This document shows positions 23,453-36,674 of a DNA stretch of 64,000 nt, piece by piece. How positions within the stretch are numbered: position 1 is the first letter of the stretch; each line of letters begins with the position of its first letter. This stretch comes from Symsagittifera roscoffensis (taxonomy: Eukaryota > Xenacoelomorpha > Acoela > Convolutidae). Location: assembly GCF_963678635.1 (NCBI RefSeq), contig NC_087065.1:62956754-63020753 (forward strand), written 5' to 3'. The translations under genes were made by a program, and so were the position numbers. The notes below the pieces were generated by a model that did no database searches, was not told where the DNA came from, and worked only from the letters and a program-made list of their open reading frames with translations.

Positions 23453-23776
23453 ATTTGGCCGACCGACCCTAAAATAGTTCTAAAGGCGCATTGGGCGCCA
23501 ACATACACTAATTTTGAGGGGGGACCATGCGCCGAAAAAACGCAATTTTTCGGTCAAAATTTTCCAAAAAGTGCCTAAAAACGCCTTTTTTTGGTCTGTT
23601 TTTTCAAAGTTTGGCCTGCGGCGCAAAACATTTGGCCAAAATTGGGACAAAACAGTGCTTTGGGAGAGCTCGAAATTCAATTTGGTCGACCTAAAAATAA
23701 AAAAAGTTCGTCAAAATTTTCGAAAATTTTTTGAAAATCCGCCCCCCCTCGAGAAAATCCTAGATCCGCCCTTGGC
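23453..23776 (+). mobile_element. hAT-like MITE, 5'-truncated
   Basis: Body and right end (TAGATCCGCCCTTG) match the 4550-4971 family. It occupies the same relative place, just upstream of a Cys-rich unit, as the copy at 9366-9689. Confidence 0.7.
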
Positions 23777-24181
23777 GTGAAGGAAGATTTTTTAAGGCAA
23801 TATATTTATAAACTTTTTTTTCGAAAACTTCGTTGACTCTTATGTAGGTCGACAAAATTGATTTTCTAAATTTTTTTTTCTCCAAAAAGCTGACACAAAG
23901 TTTTTCGCGCCGCCGACAACTTTCTACGAAAACGTGCCTAAATGCAAATTTAAATGCCAATTCTACGAAAACGTGCCTAAATGCTCGTTAACGCTTTTTG
24001 GTAAAAACTTGAAAATAAGATGTCAAAAGAGCTATAATTTTTGTGTTAATATCTAGGAAAACCAAGTTGGACGTTAAGAATGTCACAAATTAATTAAGCA
24101 CTTAGGAAGTGCAAGGATTTTTTTGTGTTAGATTGTGATATTATTCACTACCATGACAAAGATTTTGAATCTGTTGGGTAG

Positions 24182-25003
24182 CTCCCATAAACCCTGTGAC
24201 TTGCGGCCTGCGGCAGCGGCTTCAATAGTGTTACGACATGAAAATTTCTGCATTACGAGGCCAAACTGTGCTTTTTGTGAATTGTATGCGGATTACGCAA
24301 CAGACCAAAATCAGATTTGTTGCGGAATCCGCAACATGGCTACTTTTCCTTGGTCTTCTTTGCTGTTTTGGATTCTACAAACAGATGGCTAAATACTGTA
24401 CCCCGCGAACCGCCCAAAATTGCTCCAAACTTGGGGACTCTGTGTCGCAAAAAGGCAAATTTGAGGTAGACAAATAATTAATTTTAGAAAAAGTTCTGCT
24501 CATTAAAACAACTCAGCTTAGATTGTGAAGAAAATTAAAACCAGATGTGAGGTAAAATTTTCAAAAAAATGAAAATGGATCGAACTCTCCAAAAATTTGA
24601 TGACACGGAGATTACAAAGAAAAAACTTAAACTTGAACTTTGGAAACACAATTACGATTTTTCATTCTTTTTGATATGACAATGTAGTTTTCTGGTGCAA
24701 TTTTGTTTTTTGTTACCAAAACCTCAAAAACCGTAATAAGGAAAAAAATACGATTTGATCAGAAGTTTTAATTTAATAAAACAATGTTATTAGTTTCTTA
24801 AGCATTTTTAGATATCCTTTTTCGAAAAAGTGAGGAATATATCTACCCTGGGTGATTTTTGTATTCCGACCAATTTTTCAAATAGGACTAATCGCTTGAT
24901 CTGCATGAGCCCAGCGGGCTGTGCATACAACTATAGTAGCCTGCCACGATTCTGTCAAAACTGCTCGTTTGATATGAGTTACACGCTTGGTGAATTGACC
25001 TGA
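24182..25003 (+). pseudogene. Cys-rich peptide copy 4, exon 1 lost
   Basis: Exon 2 24182-24283 and exon 3 24886-25003 keep exact lengths, splice-site dinucleotides and all eight cysteines. Substitutions include Phe to Leu (exon 2) and Gly to Ser in exon 3 (CMSPAGC). Sequence upstream jumps from promoter-like DNA (about 23960) to the distal part of intron 1 (about 23980), so the signal-peptide exon is missing. This is the most diverged copy in the introns, which have several indels. Confidence 0.5.
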
Positions 25004-25224
25004 ACTACTCTGCATTTCAAAATTCTGGCGAATCATGTTGCTTCAGATTTTTTCAGATTAAAAACTTCAATTACTATATTGTTCATAAAAAACAAGCCAA
25101 AATTCACAAAACGCACAGCTTGGCCTGGTGGTACAAAATTTTTTTGACCTCTTGATGAACGTCGTACATTATTGACGAAAAGATAGTGAAACAATAAGTG
25201 GGTGGATAATTGAAGTTGCTCTTG

Positions 25225-26460
25225 ATTAAATCTAACCCTCTAATCAAAATGAGTTGTATAGGTTCGCTCAATTCTGTTTTTTGGTTATTTCAAGAATTGT
25301 ACTGGCATTGTATTTATCAACCTTATTTAGGTTAACTTATTTGCCATCATGAAAACAGGGTTGAAAAAAGACAGAGACGAGTGCTTGAATGTGGAGTAAT
25401 GATTCCGAAAATTTAAATTGATTCTACTCATTGGAGAGAAACGATCACTTAAGGTTGTTCATCCAATGCTGAAAAAAATAAATGAGAAGGGTTCATCATA
25501 AAATTGATTTGTCAATGTTTTAAGTCTTGGTTGTAGGTTGCACTTGCAGTGTTTTACTCTTAGCGCTTGAACTCCGCTTTGGCTTTTGTCTACGCAGTCA
25601 TATTGTGATTGAATCTGATTATTACTGCGTGGACAAAAGTCAATGTTGTTTTGCGCAAAAAGTTAAACATACTGCACATAGAATCCAATACCAAGATATT
25701 CCACGAGACCAATAATTCTGTGAGATATTTTTTATGTTTATGAAAGCTGTCTTTAAAAAAAAGTTGTTTCGCCTGCGATACAGGAAAAGCTCAGAGTCGA
25801 CTGTGCACTAATGTTGAAAACGAAAAGCTTACGAGCGAGCCTGGTTACAGAAAACTACGTCAAGTCGAAATCCAAAAATGTTTTTTTTTTGGATTTGCCC
25901 TTACCATCACCAATTTCATTTTTTGACACCTTATTTAATATGTACTTAAAATTTTGCGAAAATTATGTGCAAACGAGTAATAATAAAACTGATATAAAAG
26001 TAAACCTCAACTTTTTGCGACCAGCTGTATCACGTTCTTTTTTCTGCAAAACTTTTTAATACCTATTGTCTTCGGAGGTTAATTGTATGACTTCGATCAA
26101 AAAACAACTTGTGGAAATTTTTTTTGCAGTGCTCCACGTTTTAGTATCGCTAGTGATAGAGCAAGTCCGAGAAGAATCTTTTTTTAATTTAAAAGAATCA
26201 TTTAATTTATTTCAACCGGTCTAGAAAAGAAAAGTAACAAAAAATTCCACACAGATAGTCACACACTTAGCCCGAAATAGACACACTGCCCATGCAAACA
26301 TGAGATATTTACAATAGAACGGATAGATGATGTGTTTTGTAACTATTGCAATTGCAAAATTTGGAAAATTAACTGTGCTCTTTGAAATATGTCGACGCGA
26401 GAAAAAAAACATTTCAATCGTTTTTTCAACATGTGGAAACAAAAAAAATCTGCTGGTTTC
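25225..26460. repeat. Duplicated flank block B, copy 2
   Basis: Paralogue of 13625-14840, with few substitutions and indels. It leads without a break into the 26.2-32.1 kb array, so this copy shows the uninterrupted arrangement that the gypsy sequence disrupts at 14842. Confidence 0.8.
25576..25646 (+). ncRNA. miRNA-precursor-like hairpin, copy 2 (candidate)
   Basis: Arms 25576-25598 and 25624-25646. The sequence is identical to copy 1 except for one A to T change near the base of the 5' arm, which breaks a terminal pair. Loop and 20-bp core stem are unchanged. Confidence 0.35.
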
Positions 26461-27451
26461 TTTGGGATACAATGGTAAAAATTCTTGGTTAATGTTTTTG
26501 TGTACCTGGGATCTTAGAGTTTTCTCGAGCGTAGGGATTAAAAATTTGTCGACTTTTTTCGTCAACCGATTTGACATTTCTCAATTTTCACAAATAATGA
26601 ACCTACCTTAACGCAACTTGGCAATTTGAAAGAAAACTAAACTTGCCTTTTTGTGTTTTTTTTAACGCGCGTTTGCCCAAACAATTGCAGGTTCCGCTTT
26701 CAAACATTGCACATTCCATTTGAGTTTGCGGAATCGACTTACACTTCGCGGAATTCGCTTACAGTTGTGAACTCCAAAACAAATAGCTTCCTTTGCTTTA
26801 AAAAATATCGCGACAAAACAAGAACGTCAACAAAAATTACGTTGCTAGTATTTGTAAGCGGAATCCATGAATTTTTTTGAGTGGAGTCCACTAACTTACT
26901 GAAACATGTTTAAGGTTTGTCCTTAAGACTTGACTTAGCAAAATTTTCAGCCGATCCAGTGGAGAGTATGACCTCCTTTTGTAATTAGTTGATCAGAATT
27001 GAATTAGACCATGTCTGAGAAGAATCATGTGTTTTAGTTTAAAAGAGTCTTTTGTTTTTACTCAACTGGTCTTGATCAGAAAATTAACAAAAAATTAGGC
27101 GCACATACACACACACGAGACCACAAACATTTACACTGCACACAAAAACACACACACAAGATCTTTTTCATGAAAAAGATTTATGATTTTTTAAAAATAG
27201 TTGTTGCATATAAAAAAAGTGCACAAAATTTGGGAAAATAACCGCGCTCCTTGGAAGATGTCGACACAAAACAAAGAGTCTATGTAATTCGTCTTTTTGA
27301 CCTGTAAAAACAGGAACTCTGCTGGTCTCTTTGAGATACAGTGGTGAAATATTTTAGCTCTACTTTTTGGGTACCGGGGTTTCTAAAGTTTTCTCAAAAG
27401 GAGGGACTAAAACTTGTCGACTTTTTTTGTTAACCGGTTTGACATTTCTAA

Positions 27452-28936
27452 CTTTTCACAAACAACGGACCCATTTTCCTGCAGCTTGTCAATTTAAAAA
27501 ATATTTTAATTTTGGCTTTTTTGTGTTTTTTTTTCTAGCGCACGTTCGCCCAAACAATTGCGTAATATGCTTTCAAATTTTGCAAATTCCAATTAATTTT
27601 GTGGAATCAATTTACACTTCGCGGAATCCGCTTGAAATTGCAGAATCCAAAACAAATAATTTCTTTCGTTTACTAAAGAACTGGCGACAAAACATTTGTG
27701 CAGATAATTTTACGTTGCAAAAACTGGTATGCGGAATCCACGGATATTTTGTGAGTGGATTTCACCTACTTATTTTTTTACCGAAACTTATGTAAATACT
27801 TGTCTGCCATTTTCAATGTCATACAGAAACCAAACTAGAGTGCTCATTTAAGTTGTACCGAAAAAAACGAAAAAAAACTTAAACTTTTATAGGCGTTTTT
27901 TTCGAACTGGATTGAGACTAGACAAAAAATGAACTGAACAAGATTTGCTTAAAATTTCACCAGAACTATTATGATGCAATTTTTGGCTCCAAATTTCTCA
28001 CATACTGATATTTATAATGGAACAAATAGATGACTTTTTATAACTTTTGTGTTGTAAAATGTGCAAAAAGTTTGAAAAAATTAAACGTGCTCTTTGAAAA
28101 ACGTCGACTCAAGATTATAAAAAAAACACTTCATTTCGTTTTTCGTAACCTGTGAAAATCAAAATTAAGCTGGCCTCTTTGAGATATAGTTTTGAAATAC
28201 CTTAGCTCCTGTTTTTGTGTACCGGAGATTTTAGAGTTTTCTCCAGTGGATGGACTAAAAATTTGTCAACCTGTTTTTGTCAACCAATTTGACATTTCGA
28301 GTTTCTCACAAATAACGGACTCAATTTTGCGCAAGTTGACGGTTTGAAAAAATAATAATAATTTTGCCTTTTTCAAATTCCACTCAAATGTGTTGAATCA
28401 GCTTACATTTCGCAAAATTCGCTTACAATTGTGGATTCCAAAACAATTAATTTTATACGCTTGTTAAAGAATTGGCGACAAAACAAGTGTGTCAACAAAA
28501 TTTACATTGAAAATATTTGTATGTGGAGTCCACAAAAATTTTGTGAGTGGAATCCACTTACCAACTGAAACATTTTTAAACCAGTCTAAAAATATTGGTA
28601 ACAAAAGATTCCACCTACATATTCAAACACTTAGTTACAAACAGGCACACTGCACACCCAAACACACATACGAGATATTTACAATAACAGATAGATGACT
28701 TTTTTTCTATAACTATTGCTTTTGGAAAGTTTGCCCAAAGTTTGGAAAGTAACCGAGCTGCTTGAAACATGTCGAATCAAAATTCGAAAAAAAACACTAT
28801 TTGTTATTCATCAACCTTGAAAACAAGAACTCTGCAGGTCTAGTTTGGATATAATGGTGAAATATCTCAATTCTTGTTTTTGGGTAACGCGGGTTCCAGA
28901 GTTTTCTCGAGTGGAGGGACTAAAAGTTTGTCGACC
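27452..28936. repeat. 1485-bp duplication, first copy
   Basis: Nearly identical to 28937-30422; landmarks are offset by 1485-1486 bp. The high identity against the diverged array indicates a recent event. Confidence 0.85.
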
Positions 28937-30422
28937 ACTTTTCACAAACAACGGACCCATTTTCCTGCAGCTTGTCAATTTAAAAAATATTTTAATTTTG
29001 GCTTTTTTGTGTTTTTTTTCTAGCGCACGTTCGCCCAAACAATTGCGTAATATGCTTTCAAATTTTGCAAATTCCAATTAATTTTGTGGAATCAATTTAC
29101 ACTTCGCGGAATCCGCTTGAAATTGCAGAATCCAAAACAAATAATTTCTTTCGTTTACTAAAGAACTGGCGACAAAACATTTGTGCAGATAATTTTACGT
29201 TGCAAAAACTGGTATGCGGAATCCACGGATATTTTGTGAGTGGATTTCACCTACTTATTTTTTTACCGAAACTTATGTAAATACTTGTCTGCCATTTTCA
29301 ATGTCATACAGAAACCAAACTAGAGTGCTCATTTAAGTTTTACCGAAAAAAACGAAAAAAAACTTAAACTTTTATAGGCGTTTTTTTCGAACTGGATTGA
29401 GACTAGACAAAAAATGAACTGAACAAGATTTGCTTAAAATTTCACCAGAACTATTATGATGCAATTTTTGGCTCCAAATTTCTCACATACTGATATTTAT
29501 AATGGAACAAATAGATGACTTTTTATAACTTTTGTGTTGTAAAATGTGCAAAAAGTTTGAAAAAATTAAACGTGCTCTTTGAAAAACGTCGACTCAAGAT
29601 TATAAAAAAAACACTTCATTTCGTTTTTCGTAACCTGTGAAAATCAAAATTAAGCTGGCCTCTTTGAGATATAGTTTTGAAATACCTTAGCTCCTGTTTT
29701 TGTGTACCGGAGATTTTAGAGTTTTCTCCAGTGGATGGACTAAAAATTTGTCAACCTGTTTTTGTCAACCAATTTGACATTTCGAGTTTCTCACAAATAA
29801 CGGACTCAATTTTGCGCAAGTTGACGGTTTGAAAAAATAATGATAATTTTGCCTTTTTCAAATTCCACTCAAATGTGTTGAATCAGCTTACATTTCGCAA
29901 AATTCGCTTACAATTGTGGATTCCAAAACAATTAATTTTATACGCTTGTTAAAGAATTGGCGACAAAACAAGTGTGTCAACAAAATTTACATTGAAAATA
30001 TTTGTATGTGGAGTCCACAAAAATTTTGTGAGTGGAATCCACTTACCAACTGAAACATTTTTAAACCAGTCTAAAAATATTGGTAACAAAAGATTCCACC
30101 TACATACTCAAACACTTAGTTACAAACAGGCACACTGCACACCCAAACACACATACGAGATATTTACAATAACAGATAGATGACTTTTTTTCTATAACTA
30201 TTGCTTTTGGAAAGTTTGCCCAAAGTTTGAAAAGTAACCGAGCTGCTTGAAACATGTCGAATCAAAATTCGAAAAAAAAACACTATTTGTTATTCATCAA
30301 CCTTGAAAACAAGAACTCTGCAGGTCTAGTTTGGATATAATGGTGAAATATCTCAAGTCTTGTTTTTGGGTAACGCGGGTTCCAGAGTTTTCTCGAGTGG
30401 AGGGACTAAAAGTTTGTCGACC
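28937..30422. repeat. 1485-bp duplication, second copy
   Basis: Second copy of the same unit, differing by a handful of substitutions and one A in an A-run near 30270. Confidence 0.85.
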
Positions 30423-32060
30423 AGTTTTTGTCAACCAATTTGACATTTCGAGTTTCTCACAAATAACGGACTCAATTTTGCGCAAGTTGACGGTTTGAAA
30501 AAATAATAATAATTTTGCCTTTTTCAAATTCCACTCAAATGTGTTGAATCAGCTTACATTTCGCAAAATTCGCTTACAATTGTGGATTCCAAAACAATTA
30601 GTTTTATACGCTTGTTAAAGAATTGGCGACAAAACAAGTGTGCCGACAAAACTTACGCTGCAAATAACTGTACGCGAAATCCACAAAAATTATGTGATTG
30701 GAATCCACTTACATGCCAAAACATGTTTAAATACTTGTCTCCTGGTTCCACTGACATACAGGCACCGAACTGTAGGCCTAACCAGTGCAGATTTTGGCCT
30801 TCTAATGTAGCTACAGTGCTGATTTAGATTATACGGAAAAAAAAACGAACAAAACTTGAATTTTCAAACGTGTTTTTCTCAAATTGGGTTAAGACTAGAC
30901 AAAAGCGAACAGAAAAAAACTTGCTCAAAATTTCACTAGAATTAATATGGCGCACTTTTTTTGCTCCAATATTTTTAACCCAAACTTCACCTCAAAAATG
31001 GGTAATTTGGGGTTTTTTTTAATAATAAAAAAATTACGCTGAAACTACTTTGTTAATTGATGGGATAAATATATCAAAAGAATTCTTTTACACATCCCAG
31101 CAAGATTCAAGCAGGGTTAAACCTTCAAGAATTAGCGGGAAGTTTAAGTTTTGTTTTTATCAAATATTTTGGGTTTTATGAAATAGAAATCACATTTCTT
31201 GACTGTCCAGCATAAATTTTTCTCGTATACAGGTTTTTGAGTTTTAAACCTTCTAGAATTTTCTTGGACTGTGTAAGAGGCTTCTTGTGATAGAAAAATG
31301 TCATCAAATCAATTAACAAATTAGTTTTAGTATAAGTTTTGATTAATTAGAAAAACCGCAAATGACTCATTTTTAGGGTAAAACTTTGGTTGAGAATTTC
31401 GAAGGCAAAATTGCAACAAATTAATTCTAGTGAAAGTCTAAGCAACTCCTGTTCTTTTCGTTTTTTGTTTAATCTTAACCTAATTTGAGAGAAACGCATT
31501 TGAAATTTCAATTTTTGTTCGTTTTGTCCGGTTAATTTTAATCAGCACTGTAGCTGAACAAAATTAAATTAGACCATGTCGGACACATACAAGAATCATT
31601 TTTTTAGTTCATTCGGTATAGAAAAGAAGAGTAACAAAATATTCCACACACAAACTCACACACTTAGACACAAACAGACACTCTGCACACGCAAGATATG
31701 TATAATAGAACAGATAGATGATTTTTTATGCCTATTGCATTCAATAAATTTGCACAATTTTGGAAAATTAACCACTCTCTTCGAAACATGTCGACGTAAG
31801 ATTAAAAAAAAACACTTCAATTCGTTTTTTTTACCTGTGAGAACAAGAAATCTGCTGGTTTTTTTGAGATATATTATTGAAATATCTTAGCTCGTGTTTT
31901 TGGGTATGGGGGGTTCTACAATTTTCTCGAGTGGAGGAACTAAAAGTTTTTCGACCTTTTTTCTTTGTCAACCGATTTGACATTTCGAGCTTATCGCAAA
32001 AAAGGACCCAATTTTGCGCCGCTTGACAATTTGAAAACAAATTGCTTTTTTGTGGTGTTT

Positions 32061-33590
32061 AGCGCGCGTTCCCCCCTAAATTTAGTGTCTAATAGAAGAA
32101 CTTAATCGGCCAAAAACGGATGTCAAAAATTAGTGGCAGTTTTCCGAGGGAAGCCCCCCTCCTGCTTTTGGGATAAGCATTGTTACCACTAAGGAATCGC
32201 CCTGGTCGGCTTTGTTCGCATTTGGCAACAAAGAATATGAAAAAATCAAATTTCCATAACCAATTTCAACCATGCCTAAATTATTTTGCCCCGCGATAAA
32301 TATGATAAAAACATTCCTGTTGGTATACAGTGTGTACGTAAAATTTAGTCTTAAAACATGCTCTTGGTACCAGTTTTTTAACTTGTCTACCTTATATTTA
32401 TTCTTCCGGGAAAACTAGGTTAATCATATGCCAATAAAAGCAAACTTTCTCTAATCTTCTTTTTTCAATTTGGGTGTAATCGCGGTTCTTCCCTGAAGTG
32501 GCTCTTGATATACATCTAAGGTCCCCTCATTTCTTTGTACTTTATCTTCTGACTCAACAATCGAGTTGTCTTTTATTTCACAACTTGCCTTTGAATCGCA
32601 TGACAGTTAAGTTTATCAAAAAACTTTCACACCTTTCAGCCGTGCATAGAAATTACAGTTTTTTAATTTTATCAATCCTAATTTTCAAAATTCATTTTTT
32701 ATTCTGTTATGATTCATTTCAACTAATCAGACACAAATGTTAGAATGAATCTTCAAAACACCAATGCGTGCCGTTATAAAGATAAGATCAAAAACAGATT
32801 TTCAGTATCAACAATCGATTAAATTTTGAAGAGAAAAATTCATTTTGCCTTCAAAAAGCCTAGAAGAATAAAAAAATATTGAAAAACCCAAAAACAATGT
32901 TTTCGGCGTCTAACACAGTTTTGTTTGCGTTACACAGTAGAAAAAAGTCTTACCCATCCTATCATTAGGACATCTGAAGTAGTTTTTGCTTAACAATGAC
33001 AACTTTCCAAAAATTAAGTTGAAACTTTTTTAAACTCTTCTCCCATACCCAATATCAAGTAAAAATGATCCATTCGTCAGCTCGTTACGTGTTAAAATTC
33101 GATCAATTAGCGCTCGTACCGATTCAATTGGATTGATTTTTAAGTTGGGTGTTTTTGGCGCTCACATTACGCATTAACAGAAAACTAGTAAATGACGAGC
33201 AATAATTTTATCGAATCTGCAAATTTTCAGCTTGCTAAAATTGCAAAAAATGGCCGCAGCAGATTTTTGTTCCGATTTTTGAAGAAATAGACTAAATATT
33301 TGCGTTCCGGTTAGTTTTTTCTCCAGACCTAATTCAATTTTTGACGGGATTTTCTATACCATTAGAAAAAAATTGTTGTCCTGAGCTCAAATTTGCAACA
33401 ATATTGTCCTGTGATAATTTTTCGTAAGTTTATGGGGCTTGAAGATTGCCAATTTGGTCAATTTGTGAAAGTTAAAATTTCGCGCCATCAACATATTAAC
33501 GCATCAACGGACTTTTAATCCGTCTTGGAAATCATTTCAAATTAGTTAAAGCAGACTATGTGATACAAAAGCTCTGTAACTATGGGTGAT
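32061..33590. other. Intergenic; hAT-like relic and family A relic
   Basis: A fragment at about 32080-32215 resembles the hAT-like MITE body. A reverse copy of family A spans about 33120-33460. No supportable gene. Confidence 0.45.
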
Positions 33591-33594
33591 TCTA

Positions 33595-33781
33595 TCATTT
33601 GATACTTTTTATGGCATGTGGGTGGATAATTTGTTTAAAAATCAACATCAATTTTTGTCCACTAGTAGGAAAATAAATCGTGATGATGTACAAATCGTGG
33701 TATTCAAATGGTATGTTTAAAAAACTAGCTGTGTCATTGGGATATGGTTTTTTGCAGTCTGTTAATTTTGAATTAGTTTTT
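33595..33781 (-). CDS. Likely terminal exon of an unrecognised gene
   Basis: On the minus strand a strong acceptor (TTTGTTTTGCAG) precedes an open frame of 61 codons ending TGA at 33595. The peptide has a cysteine-lysine start (LTDCKKPYPND) and a hydrophobic beta-like stretch (HDLYIITIYFP). Codons look protein-like and the opposite-strand frame is less convincing. No upstream exon was identified between 33790 and 35000, and no family is recognised. Confidence 0.35.
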
Positions 33782-33869
33782 CTGCAAAACAAACATAATT
33801 TTTTTAACAGTTTTAGGCAATTCCGATTGAATGAAAACTTTCACCATTCTGCCACTCCAAAATGATAAA

Positions 33870-36080
33870 TAGAAACTGCTTATTAAATTAATATGTTTTT
33901 ATTAGTTATTGAAACATTATTTAAGAATACTTTTTATTGCTTACTTCTTATGAGTATTAAACAGTTATTAGAATGAGTGATGTCTGGCATATTAGTTTAC
34001 TGGCAAAATATATAAACTTTTTTTTCAAAACTCTTAGACTGATTTTGATATGAGATCGTAAGTAGTGTTGCGGTACCATACTTCTAAACGAGTTTTTTTT
34101 ACGAGACAATACCTCTAAACGAGGACAAAGCAGCGCAACATCAAAATCATTAGCTAGCGGACAATTGCTCTCAAGTTATTATCAAAGTGTTATTTACAGA
34201 AGAAACCTCAAATGAAAGCTTCAAAATCCTGCAAGTTGATTATTTGTATGTATGCACGAGTAAATGTTTTTATGGGTAGATAACCGGGCTGACAAAAACT
34301 GCTAGTCACACATTCTTGCACTTGCTAAACAAACAATTGTTTGATAACTCTACAACTAGCATTTTTTGCAGTGTGAAACTATACATCTGCATTTTTTCGC
34401 AGCAGAGTAAAGTTTTAAGACCAATATTTTTTTCATATTGGTCACTAAATGAAATTGTGTAACTAACATTTTTTCTTTGTGTGAAACATAACAAACTTTT
34501 TGAGCTTCGCTTTAAATTTTTGTGTTCAATTGTAAACACAATAAATCAAAGTTTCTCACATAAAACCAACACAGTCAGTGGCATCAGGGTATCATTTTTC
34601 AATATTCTTCATTTCGATTTAAAAATATTGTGGATGTAGAAGAAATTGCCTTTTTTGAAAAAATTGTTATAAATACAATTTTCATGGTATGAAATTGCAT
34701 GAATAGGGTTTTTCTATTATCTCCAATTCTAAAATTGTATGACTTGCATTTTCGCCAATTGAAGGTCAGTCTTGGAACCTGTCTCACATTTTTTGTTAAG
34801 CAATTTTAAACAAAAATTAGCAAGATTACCCTTTGAGTCCTATGATTAGCATGTAGTAGCAAACTATTTGCAACAGTTACTTGTCTTAAACCATTTTAAT
34901 TCAATTGATTACAAATTTGGATTTTACTGATTGACTGCTTTTTGTTTCTAGTTTGAATTTATATATGAAAATTTAGGTTGTGCTCGACCGGGATGGCGAC
35001 AATTCGTCGCGAGCGACCGTTCGTAACAATTTCTTAAAAAAAGGCTATATGCAGACGCGAAAAATAGTAGCGGTAAAAATTTTGATCAGATCAAAAAAAG
35101 TTACACGAAAGAATTAAAATAAAGAACAAAGAAACTAAAAATCAAAATTGAACGAGAAGCCCTCAAGTTGATTGAAAACATCATTGTTGCTGTCATATTA
35201 AAGGGGTTCAACTAACTTGCCTTGGCTGTTTTCATATTTTGCCACCTTGGCGGCAGTTCCTCTGGCGTTTTTTTGACAATTTGTTCTTCGACAGATTTTG
35301 TTCTTTTCTCAGGAATTGGATAAATTGGTTAATGGTTAGGTGAGCACAACCCATCTTCATCTGAAGGCCCGGATAAATTTTTCTTCCTTTTTGGGAGGCT
35401 TCAATGTTAATTTTCCTTTCGAATTGATAGCACGTTCAACCCTGAAATTCTTGCAGTTTTATAACAAGCTACGAAATTTTTTTAACATCCTAAAAATACG
35501 CCTGTCTGTAAGAAATTAGGCTGTTGGAGGGATTACTTTTTTCCACTGGGTGTGGTCGATTCCCCCAACAGAAACGCACACTTGTAGTCATGCTATTTTA
35601 ACGTTTTAAAACGAATTATAAATAGAAAAGTTTTAATTTTGAAAGTTTAAGTTCGCGCACGTGTCAAAATTTTTGAACCTTTCACTCACTTTTTGCATGA
35701 ATTTTTTTTGTGACCATTTTCTCCAAATGTTCTGACTATTTCATCTGCGTTGGTGACAACAGAAGCTTTATGCGATCTCTTCACGCATCGTCAGCGGGAT
35801 TTATCAGTCATATTGTTGTAGGGTTTAGATTGTAAGTTTCTCCATTTTGGACAGGTTGCTGTTTTCCTCGCTCGCTCATGAAAAAATTTAAAGGCATAAC
35901 ATTATTATTAAGTGCAGTGATTTGCGAGAAGAAACTGAAACAAATGAATAGAAAAAAAGTGTTTTAGATGCTACTAATGTTCAATTACCCTTATCTTTAC
36001 TGTAATTTCATTTCAAAAAGAAATTTCTTTCAAAACTTATCAATTAATCGTGCTGCTAATTGTCGCTTCCCACGAATTGC
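33870..36080. other. Intergenic AT-rich DNA
   Basis: No gene supportable. At about 34980 the string TGCTCGACCGGG resembles one end of the CCCGGG element family. Frames at 34306-34787 are T-rich and lack splice context. Confidence 0.4.
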
Positions 36081-36089
36081 CGCATCACG

Positions 36090-36674
36090 TGCTTGACCTC
36101 TGTTTCGACTGTGCTCAACTTATGTTTCGAATGCGCTCGAATTAATTTTTTACTGAGCTTGACCTATGTTTTGACTGTGCTTGACCAAAATGGAGTATGT
36201 TTCAACTGTGCTGGACCTATGTTTCCGCTTTCTCTACTAAAATCAAGTATGTTTTGATTTTACCTCGACGCAAGTTTCGACTTTCTTGACCAAAGTTGGG
36301 TAATTTTCTACTTTGTTCTCAACTTAACATCACTCCTCGACCGCGGTTTTTTAGTCGAACAACTGCACTTTCTCGACTTTCAAAGTCGAATAATAAGTCG
36401 AGCACTTTTGTTTGAAAATTAGGTTATGCTCGACCTATGTTTCGACTGCGTTCGAAATATGTTTCAAGTGGGTTTGACCTATGTTTCGACTGGGCTCGAC
36501 CAAAGTTCAGTATGTTTTGACTATAACCTAGGTTTTGATTTTCATGGCCAAAACTGGTTGTGTTTCGACTTCGTGCTCGACTTAAAATCGCTTTTTGACT
36601 GCGGATTTTCAGTTGAACAACTGCATCTTCTCGACTTTTAAAGTCGAATAATAAGTCGAGCATCTCGACCCGGG
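36090..36674. mobile_element. CCCGGG-ended foldback-like repeat, right part
   Basis: Two units (about 36090-36400 and 36428-36670) are made of phrases like TATGTTTCGACTGTGCTCGACC. Each ends with CGACTTTCAAAGTCGAATAATAAG-type sequence. The right terminus is GAGCATCTCGACCCGGG (36658-36674). Its reverse complement matches the left end of the element at 47198. No clear left terminus. Confidence 0.6.

Larger units (their letters stand above)
26221..32060. repeat. Tandem repeat array with GGAATCCGC-rich units
   Basis: Diverged units of roughly 0.7-1 kb recur. Each has a CACACA-rich segment with 'gatagatga', a 'gaaacatgtcga' segment, 'gagttttctcgagtggaggga', 'caatttgacatttcga', 'acggacccattttgcgc', and then several GGAATCCGCTTACA-like motifs. 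Phrases recur near 26300, 27130, 28030, 28640, 29500, 30130 and 31640. The many short frames on both strands repeat with the units and are not genes. Confidence 0.8.

Noticed and set aside
26221-32060. Regular repeats suggestive of a CRISPR array
   Set aside because: Units are several hundred bases, diverged, without short identical repeats and spacers, and the context is eukaryotic.
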